Assembly (NCBI GenBank): GCA_947463975.1
Contig: CANHUW010000112.1
Location: forward strand, 1-5,361
DNA from: Bacteroidota bacterium
GTDB lineage: Bacteria; Bacteroidota; Bacteroidia; Chitinophagales; Chitinophagaceae
Reading direction: 5' to 3'
Length of the DNA stretch: 5,361 nt
Shown here: one piece after another, positions 1-5,361 of the stretch
How positions within the stretch are numbered: position 1 is the first letter of the stretch
Layout of the letters: each line of letters opens with the position of its first letter
Notes under the pieces: model-generated
What the model was told of the DNA's origin: nothing
The model's database searches: none
What the model saw: the letters and a program-made list of their open reading frames with translations, nothing else
Program-made: the position numbers and the translations under genes

Positions 1-146
1 TCTTTCAAAGAGTTGGTTGCATTCAGTCTATCAAGACCTATACCATAATCAAAACCTAATAATCCAAACATAGGTAAGAAGAAACGCATACCCACACCCA
101 CTGATCTTCTTAAATTAAATGGATTATAATCTTTCATGCTATACCA
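1..146 (-). CDS. bamA: In-frame continuation of bamA past the TGA (C-terminal barrel strands, partial)
   Basis: Reading on in the bamA frame from 146 down to 3 gives 48 sense codons and no further stop before the window edge; bases 1-2 are an incomplete codon. The translation begins WYSMKDYNPFNLRRS, continues with VGVGMRFFLPMFGLLGFDYG and ends at NATNSLK. This is the expected BamA C-terminal region: the loop after the strand FFEAAN, then an amphipathic strand ending in a proline turn (compare the E. coli segment AGIALQWMSPLGPLVFSY, recalled from memory), then FGLLGFDYGIGLD for the last part of the barrel. The final closing strand with its terminal aromatic residue must lie beyond the window. 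There is no good start codon for separate translation, since the only early ATG would give a barrel fragment without a signal peptide. I therefore read it as part of bamA and not as a separate gene. Confidence 0.88.
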
Positions 147-149
147 TCA
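147..149 (-). other. bamA: In-frame TGA codon interrupting bamA
   Basis: The plus strand reads tca at 147-149, giving TGA on the coding strand between AAC (Asn849) and TGG (Trp). Homologous BamA sequence continues directly on both sides in one frame, so this is a substitution-type interruption and not a frameshift. Family members, from general knowledge, usually have a small residue such as Ser, Ala or Gly here (pattern E-x-x-N-small-W). TCA (Ser) and GGA (Gly) are each one base away from TGA. The following context is TGA-T, and I see no structured element that would mark programmed recoding, though I could not fold the region. Confidence 0.9.
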
Positions 150-2696
150 GTTAGCCGCTTCGAAGAAAGTTAATGCGTAGATAGTACTACTTGCTGCTAA
201 ACTCAAAGGATATCTTAATTCAGCAACATATTTATTAAACATGGTGAATTTCTGTCTAGAAGATTGTTGATCAGGATTAATTTTTGGATTAGAAGATTCA
301 TACACAGGATAACCTCTTTGAGCAATGATATCAAATCCTAATAATGCAAACTGATTACTTAATCCTGCGTCACCTACTTGGAAACGTTCAAAAGGAGAAA
401 TTGCTAAAGACTCATTGTATCTTCCTACGAATCCAAACTTAGCAGCAAACTTCAACACAAATTGTTTATTGCGTTCTTCTCCTGCAGGTTTACCCAATGG
501 CACAAACCACTCACCATTAAATCTCCACTTATGGTATTCTAATAATTCGTAAGGATTTGCTTTCTTAGCAAAATTTGGATCAAAAGCAGAATAGGGTGGA
601 GTCAATTGAGCACTCAATAAAAAAGTAGAACCCGATCTTGGAAACAATGGTTGGTCAATAGAAGTTCTTTGTAATGCTAATCTTATGTTTAAGTTATTTA
701 CAAAACCATTATCAAAGTTGGGAAGATTAAACGGATCAATTGCATAGTTTTTTAACTTGTACCTTGTATAGTTTAAACCAGTACTGAAAGAAAAATAGTC
801 ATCTGGCCAAGTTAATTGTCTTGCGAAAGACAATGTTGCTCCTGTTGTAGAAATATATCTTTGATCAGCTACATTAGGATTGAACATACCAGTTATTGGA
901 TCATAAGATTGACCAAATTTAGTATTATAAACACTAAAGGTTAAAGAGTTTCTTTTAATACCACCAAACCAAGGTTCAGTGAAAGTAAAGTTGTAAGATC
1001 TAAATGCTTTACCATTACTTTGCATACGCAAGCTTAATTTTTGACCATCGCCCATAGGCAATGGATCCCAAGCTTTCTTGGTAAAAAGATTCTTCGAAGA
1101 GAAATTATTGAAAGTAACCCCTAAGGTCCCTGTCAAACCAATAAAACCACCCCATCCAGCACTCAATTCTAATTGATCACTAGATTTTTCTTCAACACCA
1201 TAGTTAATATCCACTGTACCATCATCCGCATTAGGAATAGGTTCCATTTTAATTTTTTCTTGATCGAAATAATTTAACTGTGCAATTTCACGTTGTGAAC
1301 GAATCAAAAAAGTACGGCTAAATTTATCTCCAGGAATGGTTCTGATTTCTCTACGAATTACAAAATCTTTTGTTTTTTCATTACCTGCAATACGAATAGT
1401 TTTAATGGTAGCTTGCGGACCTTCCATTACCCTAATTTCAAAATCAATGGTATCATTGTATACTGCAGTTTCAATTGGATCTATTCGGAAAAATAAATAA
1501 CCATCATCTTGGTATAAACCACTCACATCTCCACCTTCTGGAGTAGGTGTTTTACCTAATTTATTGAAAAGAATTTCCCTGTTATAAATATCACCCTTCT
1601 TAATATTTAAAATACTGGTCAAGAGAGAATCTGAGTATTTGGTATTTCCTCTCCAAGTCAAATTACCAAAATAATACTTCTTCCCCTCTTTCATTTGCAT
1701 GTCAATATTCAAATTGCCAGCAGCGTTATGATACACAGTGTCTTTTTCAATCACAGCGTCTCTAAATCCAAGCGCGTTATAATAATCCAATAAGTTTTCT
1801 TTTGCGTCTTCGTATTTCTTAGGATTGAATTTTGAACTTGATAATTTAACACGTAAATAAGGATTCAAAATTTTTCTAGTCTTTGTAAAAGTCAAATAGC
1901 CTTTTTCTTGAAGGTACTCTTCAAAAGTATATGGATTGGTTTTAACAATTACAGGCTTATCATTCAGTGGATACAAAGTCATTCTAGACTTTTCGTGTAT
2001 CTCTTTCAAACTTTTCTTTAATTTACCTTCTTCAATTTTATTGCCGCCAAAATTAATGTTGTTAATACGCACTTTTGGACCGCGATCTACCACAAAGTCT
2101 AACAATACATTGTTTTTTCTGGAAGCATCTTTTTGTTCTTTAATCACAACAGATGCGTCCTGAAAACCTTTTTCTGCATAAAATTTCTTGATACCTTCAA
2201 TGGCAGTAATCTTCATATTCTCTGTGATCACTCTATTAGGAGTCAAACCTGTCTTTCCAGACAATTCATCTTTCTCCGTTTTCTTTACCCCAATTAAATT
2301 AAATCTAGACAAACGAGGGCGCTCCACCACATCAATTTCTACATCAATATCCTTGTCCTTTAAATCGGTAATATAAATACTTACATCACTAAAGTAATTC
2401 TGGTCCATCAACTTTCGAATGGCTCTAGAGAAATTATCTCCACCAGGTATTTGAACCTCATCCCCGACATTTAGGGTAGATAAAGACAATAAGAGGCTTT
2501 CATCAAAAAATTCATTTCCTACCACTTTGATAGAGCGAATTTTGTATTTAGATACAATTCTTTGAGTAAAGAGGTTTTGTAACTTAACATTGATCTGAGA
2601 AACCGAGTCTTTAACAGGAACTTCCTGAGCAAAACAAGTTGAGGACAATACAAGTACCGATATACATCCAATAAAAAAACGGGTCAATTTCTGCAT
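147..2696 (-). CDS. bamA: Outer membrane protein assembly factor BamA (Omp85), cut by in-frame TGA
   Basis: BamA is the core of the outer-membrane barrel assembly machine; its periplasmic POTRA domains receive unfolded barrel proteins and its own C-terminal barrel inserts them. Seen here: a signal peptide of about 23 residues (hydrophobic core IGCISVLVLSS, cleavage after CFA); a POTRA series at roughly 52-125, 128-206, 208-338, 340-428 and 430-503; then the barrel from about 507. Barrel landmarks are FTEPWF (572-577), FPRSGS (685-690) and the loop-6 motif QRGY (793-796, canonical VRGF with its invariant Arg). POTRA3 appears enlarged. ATG at 2694-2696 places the signal peptide correctly; no Shine-Dalgarno sequence is visible. 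The gene lies 100 bases after uppS, the largest gap in the cluster. The frame ends at a TGA after 849 codons, before the last barrel strands, yet homologous coding continues in the same frame to the left edge, so the true gene is longer and interrupted. Family assignment is very secure; whether this copy is functional is unclear. Confidence 0.93.
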   Translation of the reverse strand: MQKLTRFFIGCISVLVLSSTCFAQEVPVKDSVSQINVKLQNLFTQRIVSKYKIRSIKVVGNEFFDESLLLSLSTLNVGDEVQIPGGDNFSRAIRKLMDQNYFSDVSIYITDLKDKDIDVEIDVVERPRLSRFNLIGVKKTEKDELSGKTGLTPNRVITENMKITAIEGIKKFYAEKGFQDASVVIKEQKDASRKNNVLLDFVVDRGPKVRINNINFGGNKIEEGKLKKSLKEIHEKSRMTLYPLNDKPVIVKTNPYTFEEYLQEKGYLTFTKTRKILNPYLRVKLSSSKFNPKKYEDAKENLLDYYNALGFRDAVIEKDTVYHNAAGNLNIDMQMKEGKKYYFGNLTWRGNTKYSDSLLTSILNIKKGDIYNREILFNKLGKTPTPEGGDVSGLYQDDGYLFFRIDPIETAVYNDTIDFEIRVMEGPQATIKTIRIAGNEKTKDFVIRREIRTIPGDKFSRTFLIRSQREIAQLNYFDQEKIKMEPIPNADDGTVDINYGVEEKSSDQLELSAGWGGFIGLTGTLGVTFNNFSSKNLFTKKAWDPLPMGDGQKLSLRMQSNGKAFRSYNFTFTEPWFGGIKRNSLTFSVYNTKFGQSYDPITGMFNPNVADQRYISTTGATLSFARQLTWPDDYFSFSTGLNYTRYKLKNYAIDPFNLPNFDNGFVNNLNIRLALQRTSIDQPLFPRSGSTFLLSAQLTPPYSAFDPNFAKKANPYELLEYHKWRFNGEWFVPLGKPAGEERNKQFVLKFAAKFGFVGRYNESLAISPFERFQVGDAGLSNQFALLGFDIIAQRGYPVYESSNPKINPDQQSSRQKFTMFNKYVAELRYPLSLAASSTIYALTFFEAAN

Positions 2697-2796
2697 CTGC
2701 TGGTTGGGCTATAATTTATAATCTTAAAAGAGTCGCAAATTACTCGTAAAATCTCAAAGTCTTTGTTAAAAAGGAGAAAATAACATATTAATTATT

Positions 2797-3537
2797 TTAC
2801 TCATTTGACTGAATTTGAGCACTAGTTTTACCAAATCTGCGTTCTCTGGATTGGTAATCCAAAATGGCTTCCACAAGGTGCTCTTTTCTAAAATCAGGCC
2901 AACGAGTTTCAGTAAAATACAATTCTGCGTATGCTAGTTGATACAATAAGAAATTACTTATACGATGTTCCCCACTGGTGCGAATCATTAATTCTGGGTC
3001 TGGAATTCCTTTGGTAGTAAGGTTTTGCGCAAAAATAGCCTCATCAATTTGCGCTGGATTAAGTTGGCCATTTTTAACCAGTTGAGCAATATTTTGAGCA
3101 GCGTGTACCAATTCCCATCTACTGCTATAACTTAGGGCAATAATCAATTTTAAGCCAGTATTGGAAGCTGTGTCTGCAGTGGCTTGGGCCAAAGCAGCAC
3201 TTGCATGAGGAGGTAATGTAGACAAATCCCCTATAAACTGTAATTGGATATTATTTTTGTTCAAATCAGGGACTTCCTTGGCAATGGTTTCCACAAAAAG
3301 GGTCATTAGGCCGTTCACTTCTTCGGTGGGTCTATCCCAGTTTTCTGTGCTAAAAGCATACATGGTAAGGTATTTTATACCAATTTCAGCCGCTGCTTCT
3401 ACCACTTTTCGTACGCTAATCACTCCATGATAATGACCATATAAACGGTCCTGCCCCTGTTCCTGAGCCCATCTACCATTTCCATCCATGATGATAGCAA
3501 TATGTTGGGGGAGACGATGTAGATCCAAGTTATCCAT
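2797..3537 (-). CDS. uppS: Isoprenyl transferase / undecaprenyl diphosphate synthase
   Basis: A cytosolic cis-prenyltransferase that condenses farnesyl diphosphate with eight isopentenyl diphosphates to make undecaprenyl diphosphate, the lipid carrier for peptidoglycan and surface polysaccharide. At 246 residues it is full length for the family. The signatures are in order: HIAIIMDGNGRWA (12-24), with the Mg-binding catalytic Asp18; GHYHG (34-38); FSTENW (62-67); and the C-terminal signature PDPELMIRTSGEHRISNF (179-196), followed by the AYAELYF segment (202-208) and the RERRFG tail (231-236). The segment equivalent to E. coli NYGGRW reads SYSSRW (136-141), a variant I believe is common in Bacteroidota but cannot verify here. 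The ATG at 3535-3537 gives the short N-terminal lead expected before the first motif. It starts 25 bases after the DUF6089-like gene and precedes bamA by 100 bases. The chain length of the product (C55) is inferred from the family, not from the sequence. Confidence 0.96.
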   Translation of the reverse strand: MDNLDLHRLPQHIAIIMDGNGRWAQEQGQDRLYGHYHGVISVRKVVEAAAEIGIKYLTMYAFSTENWDRPTEEVNGLMTLFVETIAKEVPDLNKNNIQLQFIGDLSTLPPHASAALAQATADTASNTGLKLIIALSYSSRWELVHAAQNIAQLVKNGQLNPAQIDEAIFAQNLTTKGIPDPELMIRTSGEHRISNFLLYQLAYAELYFTETRWPDFRKEHLVEAILDYQSRERRFGKTSAQIQSNE

Positions 3538-3562
3538 GTTGTAAAAATAAGCAATACGATAC

Positions 3563-4360
3563 TTATTTGCGGTTAAAAGGAAGGAAAAAAAGCCATTTGG
3601 ATCTCTTTTTAGGAGAATGATCTTCTATGTCTACTTTTTTCTTTTTAGAAGGTTTAAATTGCTCAGGGCCATAAATTTTTCTAAAATTATAAGAAAGCCC
3701 AAAAGATGCAGACAACAATTCGTCTTTTCCAGATTTGCTCCCCTGAAATTGATTGCTACTGCCAGGAATTGACAACAGCACACCATCCGGAAAATGATCA
3801 ACATAATCTGAAGTGGTGAAACGATATTTAAATTCACCCAATAAACTAATTTGTTTGTAAACATTCCATTTAAATCCCAAATTAATAGGCATAGTTGCAA
3901 TTCTGTTTTTTGCAGGATTTGCATAGCCATTCGTTCGGTCAATATTTCCATTGATTAAATAGCCTACTCCGAAACCTAAATAAGGAGAGAAGCGAAAATT
4001 TTTTCTATTTGTAATAAAACGATTAAAATACAATTCAGACAATATACTGACTTCATGGAAGTCTCTTTCAAAAATAAATCCACGTGCAAGATCATACGCA
4101 TTTTGTGCACTTACATCACTGGCTCCCAAATTTAATTTTTCATAATTGACTCTTAAACCTATATATGCGTTCAATTGTTTTTTATAAAAGGCACCGTAAT
4201 TCATTTTAATATACTGTACATCAGAAGCAATGTCTCCATTATAAGATCCATAACCCATAAAAGCACCCACTTCTCCTTTATCATTGATTAACTGAAGATG
4301 CTGTGCTGTTGCAGATACACTCCATAATAAAGAAAATAACAATATATAAATACAACGCAT
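3563..4360 (-). CDS. DUF6089-like secreted envelope protein, predicted outer-membrane beta-barrel
   Basis: A 265-residue protein without assigned biochemistry. The first 20 residues look like a signal peptide (hydrophobic YILLFSLLWSVSA, probable cleavage after SATAQ). The mature part begins with a glycine-rich strand (EVGAFMGYGSYNGDI, 30-44) and then alternates aromatic and polar residues as in a barrel: YGAFYKKQLNAYIGLRVNYE (55-74), FRFSPYLGFGVGYLING (122-138), LLGEFKYRFTTSDYVDHF (173-190) and LLSASFGLSYNFR (215-227). The N-terminal strand motif, the TTSDYVDHF segment and the position between nadK and uppS match the DUF6089 proteins of Bacteroidota; this is recognition from memory, not a profile hit. 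After the last strand comes an unusual basic tail of about 38 residues (228-265) with KPSKKKK, KKRSK and a hydrophobic WLFFLPF just before the end. The gene starts 4 bases after nadK, so coupled translation is likely. It is probably an outer-membrane or periplasmic accessory protein; the role is unknown. Confidence 0.82.
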   Translation of the reverse strand: MRCIYILLFSLLWSVSATAQHLQLINDKGEVGAFMGYGSYNGDIASDVQYIKMNYGAFYKKQLNAYIGLRVNYEKLNLGASDVSAQNAYDLARGFIFERDFHEVSILSELYFNRFITNRKNFRFSPYLGFGVGYLINGNIDRTNGYANPAKNRIATMPINLGFKWNVYKQISLLGEFKYRFTTSDYVDHFPDGVLLSIPGSSNQFQGSKSGKDELLSASFGLSYNFRKIYGPEQFKPSKKKKVDIEDHSPKKRSKWLFFLPFNRK

Positions 4361-4364
4361 GCCT

Positions 4365-5246
4365 TTAATTTCTTTTATCCAAGCCCCACATTAGCTTGGT
4401 TCTTAGGGTACTCAAATAGCTATTCTCATTCAATCTTATAAAACTCACTGTGAAAGACTCTTTTTTAACTGCTAACTGAATTTTTTTAGCCACAATTTCT
4501 TTACGCGCATCCATTGCACAAATAATTTCTTCAGTGCGTCCTTCGATTTCAAATGAAATTACCGATGTATCTGGCACTACAATAGAGCGAACATTTAAAT
4601 TGTGCGGTGCAACTGGCGTAATAACAAAGCTCGCCGATTCTGGAAATAAAATGGGACCATTACAACTCATATTATATCCTGTAGAACCAGTAGGTGTTGC
4701 TACAATTAATCCATCTGCCCAATAAGAATTTAAAAACTCACCATTTAAGTAAGTGTGAATTTTAATCATGGGGGAAGTATCTCTTTTGTGAATGGCAAAT
4801 TCATTTAAAGCAAAAGGGGTTCCACCAAAAATGGGAAGGTCTGCATCTAAGTGAATTAAAGTTCTTTTATCAATTACATAAGACCTATTCACTAATGCAT
4901 CCACCATTAAACTTAATTCATCTTTAGAAATAGATGCTAAAAATCCAAGTCGTCCATAGTTTACACCCAGGATGGGAATATTGGTGTCGCCCACTAAAGT
5001 AATGGCATCTAAAACGGTACCATCTCCTCCAACACTGATCAAACAATCAATGGCATTATGCAAATCATGTGAGTCCATAAAGGGGATTAACGCAGGCTTA
5101 CCCTCAATAGCTTTTAAATCAAATTTTCGGATAAGGTCTTCGAAAACAAAAATGTCCACATCATAGCGATATAGCTCCGCCAACAAAGCATTCAAAGATT
5201 GCTGTTGATCCAAATCCACACCCCTACTATAAATAGCTACTTTCAT
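4365..5246 (-). CDS. nadK: NAD kinase
   Basis: A cytosolic enzyme that phosphorylates the 2'-hydroxyl of the NAD adenosine ribose with ATP, or polyphosphate in some members, to make NADP for biosynthesis and redox defence. Its 293 residues match the bacterial NadK length. Visible motifs: GGDGT (73-77) with the catalytic Asp75, followed by GVNYGRLGFLA (94-104); the NAD-contacting Asn-Glu pair at 148-149; ADGLIVATPTGSTGYNMS (177-194), the glycine-rich signature of the C-terminal beta-sandwich domain; and the PVAPHNLNVRSIVVPD segment (211-226). The N-terminal alpha/beta domain spans about 1-125. The start MKVAIYSRG is the usual first strand of the family, so the ATG at 5244-5246 is well supported although no Shine-Dalgarno sequence is seen. 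It begins 9 bases after the stop of an upstream gene and ends 4 bases before the DUF6089-like gene, so it is probably an internal operon member. No defect is visible. Confidence 0.97.
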   Translation of the reverse strand: MKVAIYSRGVDLDQQQSLNALLAELYRYDVDIFVFEDLIRKFDLKAIEGKPALIPFMDSHDLHNAIDCLISVGGDGTVLDAITLVGDTNIPILGVNYGRLGFLASISKDELSLMVDALVNRSYVIDKRTLIHLDADLPIFGGTPFALNEFAIHKRDTSPMIKIHTYLNGEFLNSYWADGLIVATPTGSTGYNMSCNGPILFPESASFVITPVAPHNLNVRSIVVPDTSVISFEIEGRTEEIICAMDARKEIVAKKIQLAVKKESFTVSFIRLNENSYLSTLRTKLMWGLDKRN

Positions 5247-5255
5247 GATGTAAAA

Positions 5256-5361
5256 TTAAAAATTAATTCCGCCTTGTAAATATAAACCTTTGTCACCAAG
5301 CTGATTCACACTGTAATCTACTTTTAAAACAAAATCATAAATACTAATAATATCTACCCCA
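5256..5361 (-). CDS. C-terminal end of an unidentified protein, beta-barrel-like (partial)
   Basis: An open frame enters from the right edge and runs for 34 codons to a TAA at 5256-5258. The translation starts GVDIISIYDFVLKVDYSV and ends NQLGDKGLYLQGGINF. It has alternating hydrophobic and polar residues in two short strands (YDFVLKVDYSV and GLYLQGGINF) joined by a polar turn, and it finishes on Phe, which resembles the beta-signal at the C-terminus of outer-membrane barrel proteins. Its stop lies only 9 bases before the nadK ATG, on the same strand, as expected for an operon neighbour. The fragment is too short for a family name; an Omp85-like or other surface barrel protein is possible. I trust that it is coding because of the stop placement and the clean amphipathic pattern. 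Confidence 0.65.
   Translation of the reverse strand, partial: GVDIISIYDFVLKVDYSVNQLGDKGLYLQGGINF

Noticed and set aside
1..149. Frameshift as the cause of the early bamA stop
   Set aside because: Homologous sequence continues in exactly the same frame on both sides of the TGA, so no insertion or deletion is needed.
147..149. Selenocysteine insertion at the bamA TGA
   Set aside because: No selenoprotein of this family is known to me, the site is not a redox active site, and no clear stem-loop of the bacterial SECIS type is visible just downstream.
1936..2376. Two plus-strand open frames (75 and 62 codons) opposite the POTRA region of bamA
   Set aside because: They lie antisense to strongly conserved coding sequence, have no recognisable motifs and are expected by chance.
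2726..2746. Possible terminator on the minus strand between uppS and bamA (GAGT, 8-base loop, ACTC, then TTTT)
   Set aside because: The stem is only 4 base pairs and cannot be extended outward or inward, so it is too weak to call a terminator; the T run is short and bamA follows closely.
2697..2796. Promoter for bamA in the 100-base gap
   Set aside because: The coding-strand sequence GTAATTTG resembles part of the Bacteroidota -7 element (TAnnTTTG) but mismatches the TA pair, and no TTTG lies at the right distance upstream. In such AT-rich DNA this is not enough.
3631..3951. A 106-codon minus-strand open frame inside the DUF6089-like gene
   Set aside because: It overlaps a well-supported gene in another frame, has no family motifs and no sign of its own translation start; it is a shadow frame.
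4534..5166. Two plus-strand open frames of about 63 codons opposite nadK
   Set aside because: Antisense shadows of the conserved NAD kinase motifs, with no independent evidence for coding.

Overview
This 5.4 kb window is low-GC (roughly one third GC by eye), and every gene I can support lies on the minus strand, so it reads from right to left. The content points to the phylum Bacteroidota. Evidence for this is a BamA with a Bacteroidota-like POTRA region, a small DUF6089-type envelope protein beside NAD kinase and undecaprenyl diphosphate synthase, AT-rich leaders without clear Shine-Dalgarno sequences, and TAA at all four undisturbed stop codons. Chitinophagales or Sphingobacteriales is my best guess at the order, but that is inference.

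Layout in transcription order: (1) 5361-5256, the last 34 codons of an unidentified protein with an outer-membrane beta-barrel-like C-terminus. (2) 5246-4365, NAD kinase (nadK), starting 9 bases after that stop. (3) 4360-3563, a secreted, barrel-like protein that I place in the DUF6089 group, 4 bases after nadK. (4) 3537-2797, undecaprenyl diphosphate synthase (uppS), after a 25-base gap. (5) After a 100-base gap, 2696 down to the left edge, the outer-membrane assembly factor bamA. The same strand and short gaps suggest one envelope-biogenesis operon. UppS makes the lipid carrier for peptidoglycan and surface polysaccharides, BamA inserts outer-membrane barrels, the DUF6089-like protein and the upstream partial gene look like envelope proteins, and NadK supplies NADP for biosynthesis.

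The main anomaly is in bamA. Its reading frame stops at a TGA (147-149) after 849 codons, but the same frame continues without another stop for 48 codons to the window edge and encodes the expected last part of the BamA barrel. The product as written would lack the closing strands of an essential protein. A point mutation or sequence error is the simplest explanation, and translational readthrough is a less likely alternative. Genome-wide TGA reassignment is argued against by 16 tryptophans in the window all being TGG. I saw no RNA genes, mobile elements, CRISPR arrays or long repeats, and no convincing new system.
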